Source: Chloroflexota bacterium
GTDB lineage: Bacteria; Chloroflexota; Anaerolineae; Anaerolineales; Villigracilaceae
Direction: 5' to 3'
NCBI GenBank assembly: GCA_016234485.1
Contig: JACRBL010000051.1
Coordinates: 1 to 64,000, forward strand
Length of the DNA: 64,000 bases
In this document: positions 34,186-41,947 of the stretch, in pieces
Position numbering within the stretch: the stretch's first letter is position 1
Layout of the letters: every line of letters begins with the position of its first letter
Notes under the pieces: generated by a model
Database searches by the model: none
What the model was told of the DNA's origin: nothing
The model's input: only the letters and a program-made list of their open reading frames with translations
Translations under genes and position numbers: made by a program

Positions 34186-34214
34186 CAGAGTCCGCTATAA
34201 TCAAGCGGACTCTG
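34186..34214 (+). terminator. Terminator of the Ccm operon, with a -10-like loop
   Basis: The 11-bp stem CAGAGTCCGCT / AGCGGACTCTG with a 7-nt loop is followed by TTTATT. The loop region contains TATAAT (34196-34201), which could act as -10 of the next gene, starting 24 nt downstream. Confidence 0.7.
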
Positions 34215-34225
34215 TTTATTCATAG

Positions 34226-35860
34226 ATGAAAACCTCCCCAGCGCGGACTCCCCTCTTCTGGCCGATCAGCCTCCTGGTCGCGTTCGTTGCGCTTCTCGCG
34301 GCGACCTCGAGCGGATTCGCCGCGCCCGCGCCCCCTCCTGGCCCCGACCGTTTCAAGGCTATCGTCGTCAACTACACTTCCAACACGTGGTTTCTAGCCA
34401 CCTTCCGCGCCAATCACATCGTCTGCAAGATCGTGGTGGAACATGAGGGCATCCCCAGCCTCGAAGACGTCTACGCCTCCTGCGGCGAAGATATTACCAA
34501 TGAGTGGATCGCGCAACCCATCTGCAAAAACGTGGATAGGCCGAATCATTGCAAGGGCTATTACATCTTCCTCGTTGAAAGTGTGCCCGGTCAGCGCGAT
34601 GTCGCCGTCGAACTGCCCCCCCCCGCTGTCTGGGTGAACGTGACCGACTGCCTGGCCGTCTCCTCGCTGGCAACCAGCGTCTGCGAATACATCCCCAAGT
34701 TAATGCTTACAGGCGAAGAGCCTTTACCCGAATACGACGTCTCACGCGTCGAGGGGACGCTCAACGGGCAAAGTTTCTCCTGCGAAGGCGAAACCTGCGC
34801 GGTGGAACTCCAACCCACCGGCGAAGAGGGCGTGTTGATGGAGTTCTGGGCCTACTCCACCTACGGCGATAGCAGTAAAAAATTCACTGCGCAGGTGCGC
34901 GTCACCCAGGCCACCTTCGGCAACCCCGACGCCCCCTCCTGGTTTGTGGACGTGCGCTCCAGCCAGTGGAGAGGCGTGCCGCTCGCCAGTTGCGCCGAAA
35001 CCTGGCAGATCTTTCCTCCCGTGGGTGGGCCTCCGCAATGGCTCGCCACGCCCAACCATGTGAGCGGACTCTCCAGCACGGTTCCCTACGCCTATCTGGC
35101 GGCCAACCTCATCAAGCATGGACAGGTGGACGCGAGCGCCTGCGCGGATGGCGGCCTCACCCCTGATGGACGCGCCGCCAACGAGTGCGGTCTGGCCGCG
35201 GCCAGCGACGGAGTCAACGCCTGGCAAAACCGATTCGACACCCTGATCCTTGAGATCGCGCACGAAACAGGCGTCCCCGCGCAATTGCTCAAAAACCTGT
35301 TCGCCCGCGAGAGCCAATTCTGGCCTGGCACGGTCTTGCCCGGCGGAGATACGGGCCTCGGCCAAATCACGCAAAACGGCGCCGACACCACCCTTTTGTG
35401 GAATCCATCCTTCTACAACGCGTTCTGTCCGCTGGCGCTTTCGCAGGAAGCCTGCGAATCTGGCTACATGAAGCTCGAACCCGAAGCGCAGGAATTGTTG
35501 CGACATGCCCTCGTCAATAGCGTAAACGCCACCTGCGCGACCTGTCCGCTCGGCATTGACCTCGACCGCGCCGATTACAGCGTTTCGGTCTTCGCGCATA
35601 CATTGACGGCCAACTGCCAGCAAGCCACCCAGGTGATCTGGAATTACTCCGACAAACAAATGCCCGGGCAATTGGACATCACCTACGAAGACATGTGGAA
35701 GTTCACCCTCATCAATTACAACGCCGGGGGCGGGTGTCTCGCCGACGCGTTGCAACAAGCCTACGACAAAGACGAGGCGTTGATTTGGGATAATGTATCC
35801 AAATATCTCGCGCCTGCCTGCCGCGCCGCGATTGGGTACGTGGAAGATATCAGCCGATAG
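34226..35860 (+). CDS. Secreted protein with lytic-transglycosylase-like C-terminal domain
   Basis: The product is 544 residues. After a signal peptide (LLVAFVALLAATSSGFAAPA) comes a ~300-residue Cys-containing region I do not recognise. The C-terminal part has SLT-like features: ETGVPAQLLKNLFARESQFWPGT (catalytic-type Glu in ARES), GDTGLGQITQNG, and later FTLINYNAGGGCLADAL (NYNAGG). It would act on peptidoglycan outside the membrane. The first ~300 residues may be a targeting or binding part. It ends at a bidirectional terminator. Confidence 0.72.
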   Translation: MKTSPARTPLFWPISLLVAFVALLAATSSGFAAPAPPPGPDRFKAIVVNYTSNTWFLATFRANHIVCKIVVEHEGIPSLEDVYASCGEDITNEWIAQPICKNVDRPNHCKGYYIFLVESVPGQRDVAVELPPPAVWVNVTDCLAVSSLATSVCEYIPKLMLTGEEPLPEYDVSRVEGTLNGQSFSCEGETCAVELQPTGEEGVLMEFWAYSTYGDSSKKFTAQVRVTQATFGNPDAPSWFVDVRSSQWRGVPLASCAETWQIFPPVGGPPQWLATPNHVSGLSSTVPYAYLAANLIKHGQVDASACADGGLTPDGRAANECGLAAASDGVNAWQNRFDTLILEIAHETGVPAQLLKNLFARESQFWPGTVLPGGDTGLGQITQNGADTTLLWNPSFYNAFCPLALSQEACESGYMKLEPEAQELLRHALVNSVNATCATCPLGIDLDRADYSVSVFAHTLTANCQQATQVIWNYSDKQMPGQLDITYEDMWKFTLINYNAGGGCLADALQQAYDKDEALIWDNVSKYLAPACRAAIGYVEDISR

Positions 35861-35878
35861 ATTTTTCACACAGAAATG

Positions 35879-35914
35879 AAAGAGCCGCCAACAAAATGGC
35901 GGCTCTTTTTTTTT
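35879..35914. terminator. Bidirectional terminator
   Basis: The 12-bp stem AAAGAGCCGCCA / TGGCGGCTCTTT with a 6-nt loop is followed by nine T. It lies between the convergent transglycosylase and NrfD genes. Confidence 0.9.
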
Positions 35915-35926
35915 AGAGGGAAACGC

Positions 35927-37042
35927 TCATTCTTCTTCCAATGGTAAATTCTTCATGGCAAACCCAAAGGCGAGAATGCCCGCAGAAAACACCCCGACTG
36001 TCACTGCCACTTCCAGCAACTGCGGGAAATACGGCTCGCCCGCCATGCCGACCAAACCAATATTGAGACGATAGAGGATCAAGCCCAGCACGGTCAACAA
36101 CGCCGCGCGGAAGATCCAGGCGGTGTTCGTCCGTAATGACGGGGTAAGGAGAATCGCGATTGGCAGGATGATTCCGATCAAGTTTTCGAGCAGGAACATA
36201 AAACTCTGAAAACTGCCATCGAAGACCAATCCCATCTCGCCCGCCGCAATCAAGTCCGCGAGTTTGATGAGCAGAAGAACGCTCAAGGCGATCAACATAC
36301 CCCTGGAAAGTCCCTCGAAAATGTCCTTACGGATGTGACCGCCCAGGAAGCGATGCGAAAGCGCACACTCGAAGATCACCATCCCAAAGCCAACACTGAT
36401 GGCCGAAACCAGGAAGATCAACGGCAACAGTGGCGTGTACCAAAGCGGGTACATCTTCAACGGGACGATCAGGAAGAGCGATCCCAGCGAGGATTGATGC
36501 ATGGTGGAAAGCGTCACGCCCAAAATGACGACGGGAATGGAAATCTTTTTCAAGAATCCAAGCAGGCCGGTCCAACCCAGTTTTTCCAAAATGGGCGGAC
36601 TGAATTCAATCAACAACACCGCGGTGTAGGTCATCACGCACATGCCCACTTCAAACAACGGCGAATGAAGATTCCAATAGATGAGCATGTGCCAGATTCT
36701 CTGCGGCTGGCCCAAATCCACCATTAGGGCCAGGATCACCATGAGGTAGCCGAGGAAACCCGTCAACAGGGCGGGGCGCAAAATGGGACGATACTTTTCG
36801 ATGTGGAAGATGTGGACCGTGGCCGCCAGAATGAACGCGCCCGCCGAAATGGGCACGCCCACCAAAAGGTCAAAACTGATCCAAATGCCCCACGGACGCG
36901 AATCGCTCAGGCTCGAAACCTGGTCGAACCCATCCACCCAGCGGAAGAGGGCCGCAAACGCGCCGAGCGCGGCAAGCGCCAGCAGGACGAGAGTCCCGAT
37001 GGATGCCTGTTTTTTAATGATCGGGAGGGTGATGCTGGTCAT
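35927..37042 (-). CDS. NrfD/PsrC-like quinone-interacting membrane subunit
   Basis: The product is 371 residues with about nine to ten membrane segments. It has the NrfD pattern: RPWGIWISFDLLVGVPISAGAFILAATVHIF, MVILALMVDLGQPQRIWHMLIYWNLHSPLFEVGMCVM, and STMHQSSLGSLFLIVP. NrfD subunits exchange electrons with quinones for a peripheral Fe-S protein. It overlaps the Fe-S gene by 4 nt, so the pair forms one complex. The catalytic partner is not visible, and the octahaem cytochrome is the likely terminal component. Confidence 0.9.
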   Translation of the reverse strand: MTSITLPIIKKQASIGTLVLLALAALGAFAALFRWVDGFDQVSSLSDSRPWGIWISFDLLVGVPISAGAFILAATVHIFHIEKYRPILRPALLTGFLGYLMVILALMVDLGQPQRIWHMLIYWNLHSPLFEVGMCVMTYTAVLLIEFSPPILEKLGWTGLLGFLKKISIPVVILGVTLSTMHQSSLGSLFLIVPLKMYPLWYTPLLPLIFLVSAISVGFGMVIFECALSHRFLGGHIRKDIFEGLSRGMLIALSVLLLIKLADLIAAGEMGLVFDGSFQSFMFLLENLIGIILPIAILLTPSLRTNTAWIFRAALLTVLGLILYRLNIGLVGMAGEPYFPQLLEVAVTVGVFSAGILAFGFAMKNLPLEEE

Positions 37043-37914
37043 GCTTTTTTCTCCTCCGCTTCTTTATCTGATTTTTTTGAACTGCGGTACACCGCGGCCA
37101 TCGCGCCGCCGACGCCGAAGAAAATGGCGGGGACAATATTGAGCGCCCAACGCGTCCGATCGGGGAGCGGTTTGGGGTCGAGCGCGGGCAGGCCGATGGC
37201 TTCAAACGGGACCGCAGACAGGATCAGGATGGACGTGCCGCCTCCCTCGAATTCTCCGTAGACGCGATCTTCAAAATACTTGCCAGCGTTCACCGCGATG
37301 CGCGCCTTGGCGATCTCGATCAGGTCGCCGCGCTTGCCAAACATCAGCGCCTGCTTGGGACAAATCTCCGCGCAGGCGGGACCATTCTCGCGGTGATAGC
37401 ACATCTCGCACTTGCGGATGAGCGGATACGCCAGCGACCAATCGTAGCGCGGCGCTCCGAACGCGCAGGCCTGCATGCAATAACGACAACCGATGCACTT
37501 GTACGAGTCGTAAATGACAGGGCCGTTCTCGATCTTGTGCAACGCGCTCACAGGGCAGGATGCCGCGCAGGCAGGTTCCACGCAGTGCATACATTGAAAT
37601 TTGCGGAACGATTTCTGCGAGCCGTCTTCCGACTGATACAGTTTGATGAGCGTGAACGTGTTGCCGCTCAGGTCATCCACATCCTCTTCGGACAGTTTGT
37701 TGTAGCTTTTACAGGCCACTTCGCACTCGCGACAACCACTGCATTTGGTGGCGTCGTAAAGCATGGCCCAATGCTCTTCGGGCGGCAGTTCCTCTCCCGA
37801 CGATGCGAAGGATGGATTCGCCGTCGCGGCGGCCATGAGCAAGCCGCTCGCGGCCGCGCCGATCAACTTCAAAAACTCGCGACGCGATAACTTTTGGGTG
37901 TGTTCGTTTTCCAT
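37039..37914 (-). CDS. Tat-exported 4x[4Fe-4S] ferredoxin-like electron-transfer subunit (NrfC/DmsB-like)
   Basis: The product is 291 residues. A twin-arginine-type leader LSRREFLKLIGAAASGLLM points to export. Four cluster motifs follow: CSGCRECEVACKS, CMHCVEPACAASCPV, CIGCRYCMQACAFGAPR and CEMCYHRENGPACAEICP. A C-terminal membrane helix (LNIVPAIFFGVGGAMAAVY) anchors it. It wires NrfD to the cytochrome. ATG 37914 is chosen because upstream in-frame sequence overlaps the cytochrome gene. It starts 4 nt after that gene's stop. Confidence 0.92.
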   Translation of the reverse strand: MENEHTQKLSRREFLKLIGAAASGLLMAAATANPSFASSGEELPPEEHWAMLYDATKCSGCRECEVACKSYNKLSEEDVDDLSGNTFTLIKLYQSEDGSQKSFRKFQCMHCVEPACAASCPVSALHKIENGPVIYDSYKCIGCRYCMQACAFGAPRYDWSLAYPLIRKCEMCYHRENGPACAEICPKQALMFGKRGDLIEIAKARIAVNAGKYFEDRVYGEFEGGGTSILILSAVPFEAIGLPALDPKPLPDRTRWALNIVPAIFFGVGGAMAAVYRSSKKSDKEAEEKKA

Positions 37915-37918
37915 GACG

Positions 37919-39133
37919 TTATTCCTCATCCTCGCGTTTCTTCTCTTCGTCCTTCTTTCCGCTCGATCGTTTGCGGAAGATGGAAGACAGCGCTTCCTTG
38001 AAACTGACCTGTGGACGGCCATCCAACCTGCGCGTGACCGTGAACTCAAAAATTCCGAAGATCGCAAGGAGAGCCAGAGTCCAAAAAACCCAGTTCCAAT
38101 TCCGTTTTGGCGTGGCGACCAGTTTGTTTATTTCGTTTTCGGTCAGGGCTGGAAAATCCCGCGCTTCCCACGCTAACTGATCCACCTCTTCGAGCGAATA
38201 GCCCAGCGCCATGAAATCGGCGCGCACCTTCTCATCCATCAGGTGACAGTCCGCGCACTGCGGCGCCGACTCGAGCCGCGAAACGCGATGCACGACCGGC
38301 CAATTCATCTGGTCTTCCACGTAACTGCCGAGCGCCTCGTGACTCGTCCCCGCGCGGCTGGCTACACTGAAAGCGATCTCGGATGTGCAATCGAAACCTT
38401 TGAAAAACTTCGAAGTGTCCTCGTGCTGAAAATTGAACGTGAATGTGTGCGGCACATCAAGCATATGACAGTCAGCGCAGGCGATGTTCTCCTGCAAATG
38501 GATCTCGCTGAGGGTCGCGTCCATTGCGCTTAGATCCTCGGTGTGACAATCTTTGCACATATCATCGGGATTCTCGAATAAAACCTTCTGGCTGTGCGGA
38601 TCATGACAATTAACACAGCGCACTTCATTCTCGGTGGAGTGCCCCGAAAGGCGCGCCTCGCCCAACGTGGCGGGGTGGCATCGTCCGCAATATTCCTCGT
38701 CGGAGCGGGCGGGGATTTCGGCGGGGGGATGCTCCGCGCCATCCGCCCCGTGGCAGGTCTCGCATGAAACGCCGATGGCCGCGTATTCGCCGCTCTCCGC
38801 GTTGTAAGTCGCCTCATGGCACAAGAGACAATCCTCAGGCCGCTCCATGTTGTCCCAGCCTTCGAGGAAAACGGGATCATCCGCCGAATGCGCGTGCGGA
38901 CTGCCCATCAACGCATCCCGTTTATCGAGATGACACTCCACGCAAGCCTTCGCTTCCGCCTCTTCGGTTGGGGTGGGCGCGGCCAATTCGGACGGGGTGG
39001 CCGTGGTCTGCGCGAGCGGCGACGGATTCGATCCCGCGCTGACAGAGCCTGCGATCAACAGCAGGCCGATCAAACCAAACAACAACCCAGCCAGGATGAT
39101 CTTGTTCTTCTTCGACGTGCGGCGATTGTTCAT
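37919..39133 (-). CDS. Octahaem membrane-anchored cytochrome c
   Basis: The product is 404 residues with eight CXXCH sites (CVECH, CLLCH, CETCH, CGRCH, CVNCH, CKDCH, CADCH, CADCH). It has an N-terminal signal/anchor (IILAGLLFGLIGLLLIAGSVSAG), a C-terminal membrane helix (WNWVFWTLALLAIFGIFEF) and a charged tail. It is the first gene of the operon with the Fe-S and NrfD subunits. Its layout parallels the nonahaem protein at 21286. It probably carries electrons between NrfD-FeS and an outside partner. The acceptor is unknown. Confidence 0.88.
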   Translation of the reverse strand: MNNRRTSKKNKIILAGLLFGLIGLLLIAGSVSAGSNPSPLAQTTATPSELAAPTPTEEAEAKACVECHLDKRDALMGSPHAHSADDPVFLEGWDNMERPEDCLLCHEATYNAESGEYAAIGVSCETCHGADGAEHPPAEIPARSDEEYCGRCHPATLGEARLSGHSTENEVRCVNCHDPHSQKVLFENPDDMCKDCHTEDLSAMDATLSEIHLQENIACADCHMLDVPHTFTFNFQHEDTSKFFKGFDCTSEIAFSVASRAGTSHEALGSYVEDQMNWPVVHRVSRLESAPQCADCHLMDEKVRADFMALGYSLEEVDQLAWEARDFPALTENEINKLVATPKRNWNWVFWTLALLAIFGIFEFTVTRRLDGRPQVSFKEALSSIFRKRSSGKKDEEKKREDEE

Positions 39134-39169
39134 GGGCGATGCCTCAAAAATAGAAACGCGTTTTGTTTT

Positions 39170-39208
39170 GGATGCAGTTGGACTGCATCCTGTTCGCAGT
39201 CCAACTGC
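39170..39208. repeat. GCAGTTGGACTGC / GCAGTCCAACTGC palindrome pair
   Basis: GGATGCAGT-TGG-ACTGCATCC (39170-39190) is a 9-bp-arm hairpin. GCAGTCCAACTGC (39196-39208) is the reverse complement of the core GCAGTTGGACTGC (39174-39186). It lies between the LysR gene and the cytochrome operon. Confidence 0.8.
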
Positions 39209-39234
39209 TCACAAACAGAAAATTTGTGCGCGCC

Positions 39235-40164
39235 TCATTCGACTTTCGTTTTTACTTGCTCTTCCATTGGATTTGCGCCAGCCGCCAGAAAATTCCAAAA
39301 GGCGGATTGCGCGTTGGTGGCGGGACGACGATCGTTGTGTCCCACAAAGATTTGACGGCAAATGTTCATGCCGCGAATTTTTATCTCGGCCACTTTATCT
39401 TTGCATAGACGTTCCACTACCATCTTGGAAACAAACCCGACGCCAATCCCCTCCTGCACCGCGAGCGCGATGGCTTCGGCATTGCCGAGGGTAATGAGGA
39501 TTCGCAAATCCTTGATGGGAATATTCTTTTCCGCCAGCGCGTCGCGAATGGCGTTGTAAGTTCCTGAGCTGATTTCGCGCAAGATGAATTCGCCGTCGAG
39601 CAGTTCCTGCGGTTCGATCTCGCCGCGTTCCGCCCAGGGGTGGTCGAGCGGCGCGATCAGGATGATCGGGTCGCAAAGGAACGGCAGAGATTCCACATCG
39701 GAATAATGATCGGACTTCATGCTAAAGAGGGCGAAATGCGCCTCGCCTTCGGCCACGCTGCGGAGGGCGTCGGTCTGCGCCACGACCTGGCAGGTGACGC
39801 GTACCTGCGGGTGGCTGCGATGGAAATTGGCAAGCAGGTTGGGCAGGATGTATTTGCCCGGCGTGGTACTGCAACAAACGATCAAGTGGCCGTAAATGCT
39901 TCCCTTTAGCGAGACCATCATCTCGTCCATGCGGATCGAGAGGGAGACTGCCTCGCGCGCCAGCGGCAGGAGGGCGAGTCCCGCGTCAGTCAGCTCAATG
40001 TTGCGTCCGGTGCGGATGAAGAGTTCCGTGTCGAAGTGACGTTCCAGATATTGGATGTGCTGGCTGACGCTGGGTTGGGTCATGTGTAATTGTTGGGCGG
40101 TTTTCGTGAAGTTGAGGGTTTCAGCCGCAACCAAAAATACGTTGAGTTGATGAATATCGAGCAT
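39235..40164 (-). CDS. LysR-family transcriptional regulator
   Basis: The product is 309 residues. The N-terminal winged helix has LNVFLVAAETLNFTKTAQQLHMTQPSVSQHIQYLERHFDTELFIRTGRNIELTDAG. The C-terminal effector domain starts at GHLIVCCSTTPGKYILPNLL and has a CysB/CbbR-like layout. AAGGAG lies upstream of ATG 40164. It is upstream of, and on the same strand as, the octahaem-FeS-NrfD operon and divergent from the twelve-haem cytochrome, so it probably controls one or both. The co-inducer is unknown. Confidence 0.92.
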   Translation of the reverse strand: MLDIHQLNVFLVAAETLNFTKTAQQLHMTQPSVSQHIQYLERHFDTELFIRTGRNIELTDAGLALLPLAREAVSLSIRMDEMMVSLKGSIYGHLIVCCSTTPGKYILPNLLANFHRSHPQVRVTCQVVAQTDALRSVAEGEAHFALFSMKSDHYSDVESLPFLCDPIILIAPLDHPWAERGEIEPQELLDGEFILREISSGTYNAIRDALAEKNIPIKDLRILITLGNAEAIALAVQEGIGVGFVSKMVVERLCKDKVAEIKIRGMNICRQIFVGHNDRRPATNAQSAFWNFLAAGANPMEEQVKTKVE

Positions 40165-40188
40165 TGCCGAATCTCCTTTGTGAATAAT

Positions 40189-40226
40189 AGCACATAAGCC
40201 ATAAATATCTCAAGGGTTTATGTGCT
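40189..40226. promoter_or_regulatory. Candidate LysR operator (inverted repeat)
   Basis: Perfect 9-bp arms AGCACATAA (40189-40197) and TTATGTGCT (40218-40226) flank a 20-nt A/T-rich centre. The repeat lies 24 nt upstream of the LysR start and inside the divergent promoter region. LysR sites are often T-N11-A inverted repeats near the regulator gene. Confidence 0.5.
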
Positions 40227-40293
40227 TTTTACAATAGTTTATGCTTATGATTATAAATAAGAAAGTCCTATAAGTAAATATTATCAAAAACCC

Positions 40294-40321
40294 TTGCTTA
40301 GGTTAGTAATTATTATATAAT
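40294..40321 (+). promoter_or_regulatory. Promoter of the twelve-haem cytochrome gene
   Basis: -35 TTGCTT (40294-40299) and -10 TATAAT (40316-40321) are 16 nt apart. Transcription would start near 40328, which favours ATG 40361 over ATG 40331 as start. Confidence 0.55.
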
Positions 40322-40360
40322 ACTTGTGAAATGATACACAAACTAACCCGAGCAAATACC

Positions 40361-41800
40361 ATGCCAAACTTCAAAAAATGGTTCGTTTTCTTTGCGGTAA
40401 GCGCGATGGCGCTTTCCAGTTGCCAGCCTGCCGAAACGGCAAATGCTGGCGCACCCAAGGTCGTGCGCGAAATTCCCCTGCTCTTCCAATCGGTAGTGAA
40501 GGGCGCGCAGGAGGAAGCGCCGAATGAATGTTTGAAATGCCATTCGGACAAGGAACGCCTGATCGAAACCGCCGACCCCGTGGAGGCGATTGCCGAAAGC
40601 GAATCCAAGGGAGTTGGCTGAGGGGGCGAGGTGGCTCCGTTGGAGCCATGGGAAAAAGTTTTAGTAGACGGAAAGAAATTCCCCGAAGAAGTGCATGGGC
40701 ATCTTGACTGCACGGAATGTCACGCGGGGACGCAATCAGCGGACAAGGAAACCGCACACACTGACCTGGTTGCCCGCCCAAGCGAAGGCGACCCGAACGC
40801 CTGCACCGCATGTCACGAGGATGTGACTACCACCTACTCCACTAGTCTCCATTCCAATTTGCAGGGATATTGGACGGCATTGGACACGCGCAGCGTCCCC
40901 GAAAATCACGCCACGCTGGAGACGGCTTTTGGAAATCATTGCGCGAAGTGCCATGCCTCCTGCGGCGATTGTCACGTGGCGCAACCTGCCAGCGTGGGCG
41001 GAGGGTTGTTCGAGGGACATGTATTCACCCAACAGCCGCCGATGACGCGCTCGTGCACGGCCTGTCACGGAAGCCGCGTGGGCAATGAATATCTTGGCAA
41101 GAACGAGGGCTTCGCGGGCGACGTCCACTTCCGCGAGGGACGCATGAACTGCGTGGATTGCCATAGCAACCACGAACTCCACGGCCAGCCCATCAACTGC
41201 CAGGAATGTCACACTGCGCCCGAAGATATGACCATGACGCCCGCCGACCATCGTTACGCGGGACTGCAAACGCCCACCTGCGAATCGTGCCATCCGAACA
41301 CGATCACGGGCAAGGACAACATTGAGATGCACACCGTCCACGGCGCGGATCTTTCGTGCCAGGTCTGCCACTCGGTCACCTACACCAATTGCGACGGTTG
41401 TCACGTAGCGATCAGCGAGAAATCGGGCAAGCCATTCTTCGAGACCGAGAAAACGTATTTCACTTTCCTGATCGGCTTGAATCCGCAACGGAGTTACACG
41501 CGTCCTTATAAGTTCGTGCCGTTGCGTCACGTGCCTGTGAGCGCCAATAGTTTCTCGTTCTATGGCGACAACCTGCTCCCCAATTACAACATGATGTCCA
41601 CGTGGGTCTATGCCACGCCGCACAACATTCAACTCAACACGCCGCAGACGGAATCGTGCAACGCCTGTCACGGCAACGAAAGTCTTTTCCTGACTATTGA
41701 CAAGGTCAACCCTGAGGAGGCGGATGCCAATTCCAATGTAATCGTCGAAGAAGTTCCCGCTCCTGTTGAGGAAACAGAAGAAGAAACTGGAACGCCTTAA
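40361..41800 (+). CDS. Twelve-haem lipoprotein cytochrome c with in-frame UGA (candidate selenoprotein)
   Basis: Two same-frame segments, 40361-40618 and 40622-41800, are separated only by TGA at 40619-40621. Read through, the product is 479 residues with the UGA at position 87 (SKGVG-x-GGEVAPLEPWEKV). The first part has a lipoprotein signal (FAVSAMALSSCQP) and one CXXCH. The second has eleven more: CTECH, CTACH, CAKCH, CGDCH, CTACH, CVDCH, CQECH, CESCH, CQVCH, CDGCH, CNACH. A restart at GTG 40631 would lack any export signal, so haem attachment would fail. A hairpin fitting the bacterial SECIS pattern follows the UGA. The alternative is a recent nonsense mutation. No selA, selB or selC is in the window. 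Confidence 0.75.
40619..40648 (+). promoter_or_regulatory. Candidate bacterial SECIS element (UGA plus hairpin)
   Basis: TGA is followed after 10 nt by a 7-bp stem TGGCTCC / GGAGCCA (40632-40638 and 40642-40648) with apical loop GTT (40639-40641). The loop starts 17 nt after the UGA and has G first. This fits the general bacterial SECIS rules as I recall them (loop 16-37 nt downstream, G in the first two loop positions). The 3-nt loop is at the lower limit. Confidence 0.55.
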
Positions 41801-41810
41801 AAAACAAAAG

Positions 41811-41905
41811 AGACCCTAAAGGTTTTTCCTGCAAACCAAAACCTGGGATTGCAAAGAACCGCCGCGAAACGATCGTCTTTGTCAGCGAAGAAAACCTTTA
41901 GGTCT
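41811..41905 (+). repeat. Long-range inverted repeat between cytochrome and rhodanese genes
   Basis: AGACCCTAAAGGTTTT (41811-41826) pairs with AAAACCTTTAGGTCT (41891-41905) with one bulged base and a 64-nt loop. It resembles the CCCTAAAGA hairpin after ccmE. It fills the 147-bp gap and could act as a weak terminator or mRNA end. Confidence 0.5.
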
Positions 41906-41947
41906 GATTTTCAAACTCTAACCAATCAATCAAAAGGAGATTGAGAA

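Noticed and set aside
40631-41800. Separate second cytochrome gene starting at GTG 40631.
   Set aside because: It would lack a signal peptide, which cytochrome c maturation needs. The same frame continues from the upstream lipoprotein segment, so readthrough of the UGA explains it better.
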